Below are positions 1 through 10,880 of a stretch of DNA of 64,000 nt, piece by piece (the stretch's first letter is position 1; every line of letters begins with the position of its first letter). This stretch comes from Zygaena filipendulae (Eukaryota; Arthropoda; Insecta; Lepidoptera; Zygaenidae). Location: the NCBI GenBank assembly GCA_907165275.2, contig OU015649.1:15406001-15470000 (forward strand), read 5' to 3'. A program made the translations under genes and the position numbers. The notes beneath the pieces are model-generated. The model was not told the DNA's origin and did not search any database. It saw nothing but the letters and a program-made list of their open reading frames with translations.

Positions 1-2
1 TC

Positions 3-108
3 TTTATTATCATAAATGCGAAAGTGAGTTTGTTTGTTACACTTTCATGCCTTAAGGGTTCAACCGATCATCATGAAACGTTGTCAGGGGTACAGAGAAG
101 GACATGAG
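3..108 (-). repeat. Lepidopteran dispersed repeat (GCGGTTTCACCCGCG family), 3' part
   Basis: Contains the family's tail in reverse (AAATGCGAAAGTGAGTTTG, then CTTTCATGCCTTAAGG and GTTGTCAGGGGTACAGAGAA). Well over a dozen relatives occur in this window. The fragment sits in the intron just before the first visible ITM2-like exon. The GC-rich head is missing. I do not assign the family to a transposon class. Confidence 0.75.
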
Positions 109-164
109 GTTTTTTTTTTTAATATGGATGTATGATCGAGACGCATTGGCCCTCGCGGTTGCAG

Positions 165-1787
165 ATCCTCCAGAGCCAGTTCCCGAAGCCGCTGTTTTGG
201 TCGGCGCAGGGCCCCGAGCTGGACGCGCCCACGGCCGCGCCGCCGCCCGGCGAGCTCACGCTCACCGAGCGCGTCGACATCGACGGCGCCGCCGAGACCA
301 TCTCGGTGTTCGACGAGGGCCGCGAGGTCAACTTCTTCCACGACTTCGCCAACAACATCACCGGTGAGTTAACTTCCAGGCACCCCTTAACCGAGGCGAA
401 AGATGTAAAATCGTTATCGCTATAGAAAATTTACGGAGAATATACGAAGGGTTGGACTTCTCAAATCATATAACCAAAATTAAAAATCATATTTGTAACT
501 ACTTTTGTCCAAAACTCTTTATTCATTTTACACTTTTTATCTATTTGTGAATTCCGCGAATGGCTGTTGTCTGCTATTTTATATATTATTTTTGTTACTT
601 TAGCCGTAAGGTTTTCCTCCAAAATAAAATAAAATAAAATAAACGTTTGTGAGTTATGTGACACATCCTTTAAGGTGTTCCAAAATTTGCTGCAAATATG
701 TATTTACAGGGTTGAAAGTATAAACTTATACTTACTACTTATTTATACACCGTTATAAACTTTTTTCCCCTTATATTCTGAAAAACTACTAAACTTATAA
801 TATTTTTTCGCTATAACAAACAAGATATTGTTATAGCATATAATTATGTACATTCAGCTTTGTAATAATTATTGCAGCTAAATTTGGAGCATCTTATATC
901 AAATATTTCTTATATAAATGATCGAGAATTTTTTGATCTAAGAAACTGAAATTTAGCAGATAAAAACGTATCTTACGTCAGCTAAAAAAGGTTTCGCGGG
1001 TTCCTGGGGGACCAGCTATTTAATATCAAATCGAGGACTGTGTTACTTAGTGTGGGTTTTTCTTGTCGGTTTTCGTAGATACACGCCATTACAACATGAC
1101 TTGATCTCTGAACTGTGTTAATTGGTGTGGGCGAAGCGCCCGTTCCTCGCGGATTCATGACGTCGTGTGTCGGCGTGGGCATGTCGACAGGCATAATCGA
1201 GAACGAGCGCTGCTTCCTGATGGAGCTGGACCCGGAGATGGTGCTGCGGCCCGACGTGTTCGTGTTCAGCATCGAGCGCGGCGACGACTTCGACATCAGC
1301 CGCGTGCGCGTGTCGCTGCGCGCCGCGCTGCCCGCGCTGCAGGAGCTGCTGCAGCCGCCCGCGCTGCTGCGGCGCTGCGCCGGCCGCCCCGTGTACCGCC
1401 TGCGGGACGCGCCCGCCGCCGAGACCGACTCCGCCCCCAGTCAGTACCGTACCAGTACCGTACTCGTAGAATGTATCGTCCCCGTCTCTGCTCCTAGTCA
1501 GTATCGCAATACCGCGATCGCAATAGCCTTCACATAGCTTTTTATTGCTATTGCCAGGAAGAAGACGCTGCACAATTCAAAGTTTTTATGAGTGTTTTGC
1601 TTATGTTTACGTAACGTTGACTTGTTTGTCCGCAGTCCGCAAGCGCTCCGCGGAGCCGGCCAAGCCGGACTTCGTGCAGTTCGCGGGGCGGCACGTGCAG
1701 GAGATCGACATCGCCAACCTGCGCGACGTGCTCGCCTACGAGAGCGCGCGCCGCGCCCCCCGCGCCCCGCGCGCCGACCCGCAGTAA
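165..1787 (+). CDS. ITM2: ITM2/BRI-like BRICHOS-domain type II membrane protein, last three exons
   Basis: Three exons: 165-363, 1191-1439 and 1636-1787 (stop TAA 1785-1787), 600 nt or 199 visible residues. Introns have GTGAGT/CAG and GTCAGT/CAG borders, and both junctions are phase 1, so the frame is continuous. In visible-residue numbering there is an HDF motif (59-61), a Cys in ENERCF (74) followed by a hydrophobic LMEL, and a second Cys in RRCAGRPVYRL (129). This resembles the RLC...YKL segment and the disulphide cysteine pair of ITM2 BRICHOS domains. R-K-R (151-153), completed across the last splice junction, fits the furin site at which ITM2 proteins release a C-terminal peptide; here that tail would be about 46 residues. 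The N-terminal cytosolic part and the transmembrane segment are upstream of the window. The exons are very GC-rich (CGC, GCG, CCC codons) against AT-rich introns. Family assignment is from remembered motif spacing, not a search. Confidence 0.72.
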
Positions 1788-2930
1788 CGAGCCCGTGCAC
1801 AACGACAGGTCGCCACGCGTCCACGGTAGATGGCGTTGTTTGCGAGTGTAAGGTGGAAGTTAACAATTCGGTCAACGACATGGTTACAAGTCGCGACACA
1901 TTCACGGTAGATGGCGTTGATTGTTTGCTGATTATTGACCCTACATTTTTCTCTCATGATTTCATTTTAGACTGCGTGTGCGAGCAAACGCTCTTAGAGC
2001 CAACCCACCATAGCATTAAGTATAGGCATTGAATGTATCAGTAGTCCTTTGACTTTAAAATCATTATGTTTTCTCCAATAGAATCCACTCAATACTGACG
2101 CCGTCTCCTGGAAATTAGAGGAGAAAACCACATCGCTACCTTCAGCGGTATAAAATATAAGATGGATGTCCGTCTCGAATGATTTAAAATTTTTTTTTCA
2201 ATTATTTTCGAAACCACTTCACATCTTACACTCGCACTTTAGTCATGTACTCATTGATACTCACCGTATTTCTTAGCTATTAGGTACTATAGTCCTAATT
2301 CTCTAGGCGATAAGTACTGAAACGCCGTAAGTTAATTTAGATTTTAAAAAGAAATATTTAAAAATATATAAATGTGGTATACTCTAGTTATTAACAGATC
2401 TGATCGTAACATCACATCGACTTGTTTTTTTATTAGTACCTAAATTATTTATTAGATTTATTTTTATTAAGATTCGTTCCTTTTTTAGAAATACCTAAAA
2501 CTATTATTTTTATTTTGGAGTGTGTCAGAACCATTTTAGAGGTAATGTGAATGTATGGATGGATTCTAAGTGAGGACCACAGTATAAATATCCGTACAGA
2601 GAGGCGGCGAATGAAAAATAGTAGTTTTCGGGGTGTGCTTCCTTCACTGCTACCGCGATTGACCGCCCGGCTTAAGGATTCAAGTATCAAACCGTAGATG
2701 GTTCACCAGGGAATAGGAAATGACGCCATTTGTCATTAAGAATTCCAACTGGTGATGATGAAACCATATTATGGTATTTTCTTCCGATGTTTTAAGTTTT
2801 TTATCTAATTGCTGAATGAATATAATAGGTATTTAAAAAATATCTTATTCTGGTGCGTCGTAATGCTCCATTTATGTGTTAAAAAGCCGTGGTAGCCCTT
2901 ATTCGATTCCAGGTTTTTGAATCACAGATC
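1788..2930. other. Downstream non-coding DNA, no gene seen
   Basis: Presumed 3' UTR and flank of the ITM2-like gene, followed by AT-rich DNA. I see no clear AATAAA close to the stop codon and no ORF with coding character. Two short similar segments ending in GGTAGATGGCGTTG (about 1825-1840 and 1908-1921) form a small direct repeat. Confidence 0.5.
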
Positions 2931-2934
2931 TTTT

Positions 2935-3118
2935 CTGATCTATTACTGTTTAACAGTGAAAGATAACAATGTGAGAAAACGCGCAAGCAAAGTAAAAGCA
3001 ATGTGTAAGAAGCATATGGTCCACCGCACCGCCATAGGCTCGCGAGGGACCATCGCCTGCACACCCCTGAGGTGGGTCTGTGCCCCAGCAGTGGGGATTG
3101 TACTACTGTTAGATGTTT
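2935..3118 (+). repeat. Probable non-LTR retrotransposon 3' end
   Basis: Contains AAGAAGCATATGGTCCACCG and TGTGCCCCAGCAGTGGGGA, motifs I recognise from the 3' ends of lepidopteran LINEs. Only about 180 bp remain, with no reverse transcriptase. Confidence 0.45.
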
Positions 3119-3257
3119 GATCCTTGGGGTTGGCAATACCGCAAACGAATGTTGGAGCTCTGTAGGATTTTTATACTGTGGTCATATTTTGTGGTGTATT
3201 GACTCATTATTACTACATTCCTTGGATTTGTTTCTAAAATTAAGCTTTAAAAACGTT

Positions 3258-3426
3258 CGCCCCTGCCCTGCCCCCTTAGCCAAATTGATATTCTACAATC
3301 GTTGATGCATAGAAAACTGAGTGACGAATGGTCATGTCACTTGGTGAGTCAATCAAAACTATAGTTTTAAGTTTCAACTAACGATTGTAGAGTGTCAATT
3401 TGGCTAGGGGGGCGGGGCAGTCGGGA
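3258..3426. mobile_element. Short MITE with about 45-bp terminal inverted repeats
   Basis: The left end CCCCTTAGCCAAATTGATAT...CTACAATCGTTGA is mirrored at the right as CAACTAACGATTGTAG...CAATTTGGCTAGGGG. About 70 bp lie between the arms. No coding capacity. Confidence 0.7.
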
Positions 3427-4571
3427 CGCGAGGTGGCTATTCCTGTATGTTTCTTTATTGTTCCTTATTTTAAAATTTATCGCTTTAAAAACTAGGGTGC
3501 GTTTTCAGTTATTGTGCCATATTGTTTGCATTTGCAAATGATTTTTTTTTTTAATTAAAGTCACAGTATATTACAATTATTATTATATTGTTATACTAAT
3601 AACAAAGTAGATTACGTAAATGTTTAGTTTTAATCGACGTTGTAAAACGACATTAATCTCTATAATATCTATAGACAAAAACATGATGTTTTAAAAACGG
3701 ATGTATTAGGTATTATGTGTGTAATAATCTATGAAATGTCAATGTGATAGATGTAACTAAATACATAATAGATCCCATTCCGCACTAAATTAGATTTGGG
3801 ATTCGATATCCATCTCTTTCTTTGCTATTAGTAAGTAAGAGATAGACGGAGATAGAGTTGAGGTGTTTAATTCGTTCACATTAGAGGGCTATGAATTTCA
3901 ATCTTTACAATTACAAATTCATAATTAATACATACTTATCCCCGCAGGTTCGTCTGCGTTAAATAGATCTTCATATAATGATAAGTTATCGTTTGACTGA
4001 TTGATACAGAATGTATCCAAATTCTTATTACGAACGGACAAATGTACGCACATTTTTTTCTAGTAATATTAAATTACAAGTAATTATTGTGTGTGATAAC
4101 AATGATTTCGTCAGCGTACACTTGACAATTTTAGTGGTGATAGTGCAGCAACATGAATATTATTGTATAAACTAAATAATATCTCATCAAAAAATTCGCA
4201 CCTCAAGATCATCGCAAAGATTTGATCTCTTCAATAATAATTATGCTACGATATTAATCTATGTAGGAAAAAATCGTTATTTTTGTTCATTGAAATTTCG
4301 ACTTTAGACAGAGTGCACAAGATGGAAATTGCAATGGTTGAAACTGAACCACTCGTGTGCGCTGAACTTTATGTTTTAAATTCCTTTCCGTATATTTACG
4401 TAACATCAGACTGTACTAAGACTTTCCTGTGTCCTGTTGTTTCTTGATTACTTCAATAAAGTCGTCAACAAAATAAAGTTGTTATTGTTTATTTACGACG
4501 TTGGTGTAGCACTTAGTGAACCTCACTGCTGTCTGTCACAGGAGTCGCGGGTTCATTCTCCACTTCATTTT
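3427..4571. other. AT-rich intergenic DNA
   Basis: No gene, RNA or structured repeat recognised beyond short homopolymer runs. Confidence 0.5.
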
Positions 4572-4573
4572 GA

Positions 4574-5049
4574 CGACCCGATTGGCGCAGTAGGTCACCA
4601 TGCCTGCCCGCTTATCAAGGGGTTCCGGGTTTGATTCCCGGTGGGGGTGCACTGTTTGTGATGAACACAGGGTTCCACTTTCCGGTCTGGGTGTGTTTAT
4701 ATATCTACTAGTTGTGCCCGCGGTTTCACCCGCGTTAATTTCAGAGTTCTCGCGGGAATTCCGGGATAAAAAGTACCCTATGTGTTAATCCGATGTATAA
4801 GCTATATTATTGTAAAGTTTCATTTAAATCCATCCAGTAGTTTTTGCGTGAAAGAGTAACAAACATCCATCCATCCATCCATACATACAAACTTTCGCGT
4901 TTATAATATTAGTAGGATAGTATAATATATATGTGATTCTATGTAGTATATACCACGTTTGCTTGGTTTCCACGACACAAGCTAATAATAGCTTACTGTG
5001 GGATCAAGTAGATCTGTGTGTTGTGAAGAGGATTAAAAAAAAAAGATTA
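4574..5049 (+). mobile_element. tRNA-derived SINE, split by a later insertion
   Basis: The head has a pol III A-box-like TGGCGCAGTAGGT and a B-box-like GGTTCCGGGTTTGATTCC, then GATGAACACAGGGTTCCACT and GGTCTGGGTGTGTTTATATA. The body resumes after an inserted repeat at 4707-4918 with ATACCACGTTTGCTTGGTTT, CACGACACAAGCTAATAATA and GTGGGATCAAG, and ends in an A-rich tail near 5031-5044. The same head and tail recur at 13689-14285 and, reversed, in units 1 and 2 of the KH array, which identifies the two pieces as one element. Confidence 0.8.
4707..4918 (+). repeat. Full-length lepidopteran dispersed repeat (GCGGTTTCACCCGCG family)
   Basis: Complete head-to-tail copy: ACTAGTTGTGCCCGCGGTTT, TTCTCGCGGGAATTCCGGGA, AAAAAGTACCCTATGTG, CCATCCAGTAGTTTTTGCGT, an internal (CCAT)n run, and the tail TTTATAATATTAGTAGGAT. 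It is inserted inside the SINE at 4574-5049. No ORF. Confidence 0.85.
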
Positions 5050-6079
5050 AATATAGTAGGTGTGATGTGATGAATATTTGTTGAACATTATTTTGTCGGT
5101 CGGTCGGTCCGAAGCAATATATAAGGGAAACACGCTTCAAGGAGTTTTTCATGAACAATAGAAAATACATAGTTGCTTCAGAGTTCTCACTTCGGTCGTG
5201 ACAATGCTCTCCATGCCGTGTAGGTACCTACATGTCGCAGGCAAATTTTTGTAATCGGTCCGTTTATGAACGGCTGTGCGGTTTGTAAAATTTAGAGCGA
5301 TAGAAAATGCTGTCGGGGTAAGGTACGAGGCAAGGTTACATTTATTTTGTACTGTGACCATATCAGAGTCAAATGGTCTGATTATTATGTGCAGAAAATA
5401 CCGATTGACTGCAAGGGAAGAAGTTCTATATTCGACGGTATGTACCTGTGTAGGTAAGTTTGTTTGTTTTTCTTCTATTTTCTATCCTATACAGAATGCT
5501 GGCCGTTCGTAAAATAGACGAATTATACAATATGCCGACGACATAGACACAGCAATACGAGTAGACTGGGCATTTTCCTTATCGTATATGCATAGAATGT
5601 GTATTTTGAATAGCAAAACTTCGTTGAATGACGCCCGGCTGTACGATGGTCATTGGTTGAGAGTTGAGACCACAGTTGTGGCTCGACACAATGCTCGTAC
5701 AGTCAACATCGGGAATATAAAATCACTTTTGACAGTTATTCAATCTTACTGCTGAAAAAAAGTGTTTTTGCATATTTTCGACACTGACTCTCCGTAAGCT
5801 ACGCCGTCGTGACTATATTTTTGATTACTTCCCTGCGAATTGAATTGCCTTTTCACATAGAACCCTTGTCGATTCAGGAGCGATGCGATTTTGTGATGGT
5901 ATAAGTAAAATTGATCCTCAGTCCGCTATCCCGCGCCGTCGGCGACCGTCTGTGATTGATTGGAGTGCATGTAGCCTTCGACACGCTGTTATTGTGTGAA
6001 AATTATGTAGTTACACAACCTCTCTAACTGCCTACATACATATAAGTATTAACATACAGTATTCGCTAAATGGCTGCAT
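5050..6079. other. Intergenic DNA, no gene recognised
   Basis: Includes a short (TCGG)3 run near 5096-5108 and the TATA-like AATATAAAATC near 5714, but no supported gene or family-level repeat. Confidence 0.4.
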
Positions 6080-6436
6080 CAGGGCCGTCTTTAACCTATT
6101 GGAGGCCCTGGGCATATTAGGATGATGGGGCCCCTATTACTTTGACAGAACACTATTTCGTTAGAATAGACAAAGAAAGTAGATAAACAAGGTTAAATAC
6201 CTAAGTTTTGGGCGAGAGTAGAATAGCTTCGCGCATGTAAAAGCTAGTAAGTTGGTATTGTAATTGGTAGTCGGTAATTTAGGTTGATTTCTTCGCATTA
6301 TATAAGTTTTTTGGTAAATAAATATTGTTTATCGTTTGGTGATCTGACAGGAACTAGGGACTTTGTTTTTTTTCTGAGGGGGGGCCCTATCGATCGCGGG
6401 GCCCTGGGCACTTGCCCAAAGTGCCCACTGGGAAAG
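6080..6436. mobile_element. Inverted-repeat element with GGGCCCTGGGC ends
   Basis: The left end reads AGGGCCGTCTTTAACC...GAGGCCCTGGGCATATT...GATGGGGCCCC. The right end reads GGGGGGGCCCTATCGATCGC...GGGCCCTGGGCACTTGCCC...AAAGTGCCCACTGGGAAAGA. The GC-rich ends are partly inverted and enclose AT-rich DNA. Looks like a non-autonomous DNA element; boundaries are approximate. Confidence 0.5.
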
Positions 6437-6639
6437 AGGGGTCTGCAATGCATTGCAAAGATAGCGTGTCTGTGCTTTTGTTATCATTGTCTATTTGCCT
6501 ACACAACCGACATTGTTGGAGTGAAACTTCTTGGGAACAAAATTTTGTGTCGGTTGCGTTATCTATAATTTTTTTGTCTCCAATTTTGGTCGAATGGTTA
6601 GCTTAGGCTCCGGTTTGAATCTCTCGGATTCTTTTCTTC

Positions 6640-7015
6640 TTATGAACTTTCGCATTTAGCTAGTTTCAAGTATAATAAAATAAATATATTTGCCGTATCT
6701 ATCTAGGTATATTAGCATATAGCATCGTTGTACGGTTTGAAAATGCAAACTGTGGTGCTATAGATTGCAAAATCTTTCTCGGAGCTCTCGGAGGACACCG
6801 AACAAAATCAGCTCGAAACGTCATAGGTATTACCTATATGGTATTGCGTAGGTAGGTTACATAAAAAACCGCCACTAGGAAAATTATTGGTCCATACAGC
6901 ACCATAGAACACAGAAAATTCTACTTTTGTAAATTTTTTATCGGCACGAAGATAAAATTAAATGACGGATCTACCATCTTCGATTCCCGCCAAAAACTCC
7001 ATGGAGTCTTTAAAC
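6640..7015 (+). mobile_element. Dispersed element F, diverged copy
   Basis: Shares blocks such as ATGAACTTTCGCATT, CTTTCTCGGA.CTCT, AACAAAATCAGCTCGAAA, ACAGCACC.TA and TTCGATTCCCGCCAAAAACT with sequences at 38935-39262, 46672-47003 and 54691-55022 inside the KH array. No ORF. Its presence outside the array shows that the array copies are insertions of a dispersed family. Confidence 0.7.
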
Positions 7016-8040
7016 GTAAGTTTCAGTAAATTTAGCATCATTGGTCAAATAGTTTTCGAGATATTGTGTTTAGTCAGACAGTTGTGTTGTGTGTTGTGTT
7101 TAGTCAGTCACCTTTCGCTCTTATAAATGTATACATTTATACTCGTATATATAGATTTTTAGATAGATTTTATTGTCTATTGTAATATGGGTTCTTTGCC
7201 TTCGATAAAAACTTATGAGTCTGTGTTTGGCAAATCTTCTAATATCTTCGCCCAGTCGAAACTGCTGAATCTAGAAACTCGAACTTTAGCACAAGGTTTG
7301 CTTTTACGTATGTTTATAGAATGCAAGCACTAAGAAAATTGAAAATGGAAATTGGAGCTCTGAGAAGTTGAAAGGGGAAATTTATATAGTAAATACGTTT
7401 TTACGCTGCAGTCAGGATAAATTTTAATAGTTCAGAATTATTCTATTCTATTCAGTTCATTTCTCTACTTCAAAGTTTGCTTTTTATCCTTACTAAAACG
7501 TGTACTACCTAGTCTTTGCGTCTGTAATCTATAAGATTTTCTCTTCGACACGGAAGGATTTACGTTATGATTTGCATATTCCTCACTAACCGACACTGTA
7601 GCGCACTTATTCGGTTCGCACTCCACGTTACCAATTAGCTATGTCAAATAAGCTACAGCTAACGCCACGGCTGCGAGATAACGCGCCAAGATTTGTAAAC
7701 AGAGCGTTGATTGCTTCGTATCAGTGAAAAGCCGCAGTTAATTTGCATATTATAATAACTAGTTCGCTGATCACAGTAGCTGCGCGCTGCAAAGCATTGT
7801 TAATCTATAATTTGGATTCTACTAGTTCGTTGCTGGAATTACCGTAGTTACTGTGTTTGCACAAGCGACACAACTGTGGATACAGACTTTGTCTACTTTG
7901 GATATTGATGATAAAAACGTGATTCAGTTGGTATAAAGTAGGTAATTGTATGTGTAATTTTTTAATTCATCAGATTCGCCAAAAAGAGTGTAAGTATAGA
8001 GCATTTGAAAATGTTACTACGTTATTTTTAAAAGAACTGG
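7016..8040. other. Intergenic DNA, no gene recognised
   Basis: AT-rich with a small GTTGTGTTGTGTGTTGTGTTT tract (about 7082-7102). No ORF or RNA gene supported. Confidence 0.4.
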
Positions 8041-8044
8041 TTCT

Positions 8045-8230
8045 TGCCGGCGGGCTTATCCGCAGTATTTTCGGAGTTCCCGTGGAGATTTCGGGATAAA
8101 AAGTAACTATGTCTCTCAGGACTACCGTAGTTACCTAATATTATCTGTATATAAGTGAAAGAATTTTCAAATTCGGTACAAAAGATCCAGAGATTACCCC
8201 CTACAACGTCACAAACTCACAAGCTCACGG
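8045..8230 (+). repeat. Degraded lepidopteran dispersed repeat
   Basis: Head remnant TGCCGGCGGGCTTATCCGC, then TTCGGAGTTCCCGTGGAGAT, GGGATAAAAAGTAACTATGT and CAACGTCACAAACTCACAAG. The last motif is shared with the copy at 10709-10880. Confidence 0.6.
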
Positions 8231-8254
8231 GGAAAGAATTATGAAAACTACTTT

Positions 8255-9320
8255 TTCATTACTCATACTCGGAAAGTAGGTCTGAAGTTGCCTGAGAAGC
8301 GGGTTGAAAGTAACCCTTTTCAGCTCTAGGGAGAATCGCTTTCAACTGACAACTGTCAAATTATTAAAAAAAAACTAGGTCTATTTTCACATTTCTATTG
8401 AACCATGTTTCAACTTTCTATACAGCCAGCGCGATGTAAAATTGAAATAACGTAAAGTTTAAGTAGGTATTAATTAAAATAAAATTCACTCACTTTTTCT
8501 TAAGCTAATTCCTATTTATATTTTTTTATTTTCTTTAATTAATACTTAATAATTAAAGAAAATATTTTTTTTAGGTCGCAACAATGTAAATAAAAAATAC
8601 TGGCTGAATAGCTAGCCGGCCAAAGAAAAAGAAATAGGTGGGAAAGCGTCAAGCGACTATCCGATCTTCACTCATTTTTTCTTTAGCTAATTCCTATTTT
8701 TATTTTGACTTTCCTTGCATTCGTAATGAAAAGCACAGTGTTATCCTCGGGAGAAAGACTTATTTAGTCCCGAGACGGGGTTTGGCGCCCGAGCGTAGCG
8801 AGGGCGCCAATAGATCGAGGGACTTACTTTCACCCCTAGGATAACAATGTACTATTTTTGCAGTAAAATTCCTTTGATTACGAGTGAAAGGCAGTTTTTG
8901 CGGCGTTTTTTTTATGTCATGGGGCAAATAATATAATAATATAAGTGGTACACCTGATTGTAGGTGATTACCTCCGCAGACATCTGCAACACCAGAAGGC
9001 TTGCAGGTGCGTTGCCGACCTGGAACGGGGATGGGAACTGGCTTTCAAGTGGGGCTGCCGGAACACACCGCTAGGTGCTCGGCGACAGATTTGCAACTTG
9101 ACAGTGGTAGCTAGCCAGCCGGGCACTAGAGAGCGCCCTACCACCATGCTATGGTTTCCTCACGATGTTTTCCTTCACCGACAGCTCAAGCTCATTGTTA
9201 GGGTTTGAACCTACGCGTTGCGGCGTTTGATCCGAACGCACCAACCACTGAGCTATCATCGCTGTTAAATTACCTTAGCGCGGCGTGTTACGGTCATAGT
9301 GAATAAGGGCTCTGTAGGTA
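8255..9320 (+). mobile_element. Dispersed element P, interrupted by a SINE
   Basis: About 650 bp (8255-8905) plus a continuation (9274-9320) match the reverse complement of 24620-25390 in the same order. It includes TTGGCGCCC...GGGCGCCAA, an inverted repeat around GAGCGTAGCGA, and the segment CTTAGCGCGGCGTGTTACGG. A SINE (8906-9273) splits this copy where the other is continuous. No transposase ORF is present, so it is probably non-autonomous. Confidence 0.7.
8906..9273 (-). mobile_element. tRNA-derived SINE, reverse orientation
   Basis: In reverse complement it begins GATAGCTCAGTGGTTGGTGC (A box), followed by GTAGGTTCAAACCCTAACAA (B box), AATGAGCTTGAGCTGTCGGT, GAAGGAAAACATCGTGAGGA, GGTCGGCAACGCACCTGCAA and CAGATGTCTGCGGAGGTAAT, then an A-run seen here as T's at 8906-8913. 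This is the other common lepidopteran SINE type. It sits within element P. Not a functional tRNA gene: the acceptor-stem partner is missing. Confidence 0.85.
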
Positions 9321-9738
9321 TAGTCAGCTGCTAGTGTACCGCTACTCAGCGTGTCTGTGCGGAAGATATATCGGCTGTTTGTTTGTGGGCGTACCAAGTT
9401 TCAGGCGGGCTCGTGCCGTGCCGCGGCGTTGATATGCTAATGTTATTAGGCGTCTAGCTGCGTTCGTATTATCTTTAAACTCGATACGCGAGCAGCGATT
9501 GTAGTGTTCGCTGATACAACGGGCCATTCAGCGAGGATTGTGTCGGTAAATCGATGTTATCTATAACAGATCTCGTTGTGGAGTCTGTATGTATCACTAC
9601 GTGTAGGAAGGTTTCGTAGATAGCACTTTTTTTCTGGGCGAGACGATCGACTAAATAGAATAATTTGTTTGCCTATATTACACAAAATGTTTTCAGTTTT
9701 CGAGCTGAGATAAAGTATCCGATCTTATCCGTTTATTT
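9321..9738. other. Intergenic DNA, no gene recognised
   Basis: A 61-codon reverse ORF (9342-9527) has no recognisable motif and I do not support it as a gene. Confidence 0.4.
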
Positions 9739-9875
9739 TAACCGACGTCCAAAAAGGAGGAGGATCCGTGGTAGCACTAACCAATAAAAAATATTACGTG
9801 TGTTATTGTCTTTTGTATTGAATCGTTATTTTGTTATTTTCAGCTCGTTAGTTTTGTGTTTTTGGAAGTCGGTTT
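9739..9875 (+). repeat. AACCGAC short inverted-end repeat
   Basis: Starts AACCGACGTCCAAAAAGGAG and ends TTTTTGGAAGTCGGTT, the inverted counterpart of its start. I recognise this as a common insect dispersed repeat. About 135 bp, non-coding. Confidence 0.6.
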
Positions 9876-10327
9876 TAATTTTCTCCGTTCCGTTGGAAGA
9901 CGAGGTGGCTGTGCATGTCCTCCCTGTAACCACAGATAATATAATACTATACTAGTACTGTAAGTAAAACGTCTACGCATTGTATTTTACGTAGAAAATT
10001 AGTTGTATTGTATCCTCTGAATTGTCTGAGAAACATAGGTAAATAACCTAACCTATTTGCGAAAACTATTTCTCGTTCAGTTTAGTAGTCAGTACACTGC
10101 ACACACGCGGCAACAGAGTGCGCCATCCAAGAGTTGCTCATCAAAGACGCCTCCAATCTGATTAAGATATGCAAATGATGTGCGCGCTGATCGCAACGGG
10201 CCCAGTGTGCTGACGCTGGAGCTGATAGCCGGGTAATGAGGGCTGATAGCCGGCGCTAAATGATCCCAAGATTGGAGATTGCTGTGCTCGATAATAACTT
10301 GATGGTCGATGCATAGGTGTCGCTGTT
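9876..10327. other. Intergenic DNA
   Basis: No gene, RNA or repeat family recognised. Confidence 0.4.
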
Positions 10328-10640
10328 GTCTGAAATCAAAATTCTAATTAGTCCGCGTCAGTCAGAAAATAAAAAAAAACAATAGACACCGTATTTTTTC
10401 TTTTTCAAATAAATGAAAATATACAGAGATAAAGCGTATTAAAGTTTAGGGTGGGCGGCTCGTGAAGTCTTTAATCGGTATAAGCCCACATAAAAACTGC
10501 ACCGGACGGTGACGTCACGCGAAATTTCAACTCAATGTATCTCCGATATTTTTGATTAACTAAAAAAAGAAAAAAATACGTGTTCAATATTTTTGATTAA
10601 TCTACAAGACGACTAAAAAAAAACTAGCCCATTTCGGAAT
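10328..10640 (-). mobile_element. MITE-B copy 1 (TGACGTCA-bearing), diverged
   Basis: Reverse orientation relative to the best copy at 15064-15393. Shared blocks are AATTCTAATTAGTCCG, AAAATATACAGAGATAAAG, GTGACGTCACGCGAAATTTC and ATTAATCTACAAGACG. One of the two TGACGTCA sites is mutated in this copy. Confidence 0.75.
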
Positions 10641-10708
10641 TCCCTCAGAAACTTCTCTAAGTATAAAAACGTAGGTACTTAACGATTATTGTATTACTAT
10701 TATATTAT

Positions 10709-10880
10709 ACTAGTTGTCCCCCGCGGTTTCACCCGCGGTAATTTCGGATTTTCCACAGGAACTCTGGGATAAGAAGTATTTATATCCTATGACACTCAGG
10801 AATACTGTAGCATTCTATTGGTACCCCCTACAACGTCACAAACTCACAAACTTTACCTCTTTATAATATTAGTAAGTATA
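10709..10880 (+). repeat. Lepidopteran dispersed repeat
   Basis: Head ACTAGTTGTCCCCCGCGGTT, then TTTCACCCGCGGTAATTTCG, body GGGATAAGAAGTATTTATAT and tail CTTTATAATATTAGTAAG. Internally shortened relative to the 4707-4918 copy. Confidence 0.8.

Noticed and set aside
84..341. Reverse ORF over the first ITM2-like exon, and similar long reverse or alternative frames at 1118-1573 and 1165-1905
   Set aside because: They are shadows of GC-rich coding exons, rich in Arg/Ala/Gly from GC codons, without domain content. The exon frame has matching splice phases and family motifs.
4574..4660. tRNA gene candidate
   Set aside because: The SINE head again: boxes A and B are recognisable, but it continues into the SINE body and is present in several degraded copies.
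9230..9268. tRNA gene candidate
   Set aside because: Only the A- and B-box-bearing head of a SINE; no acceptor-stem pairing, and the SINE body and A-run follow.
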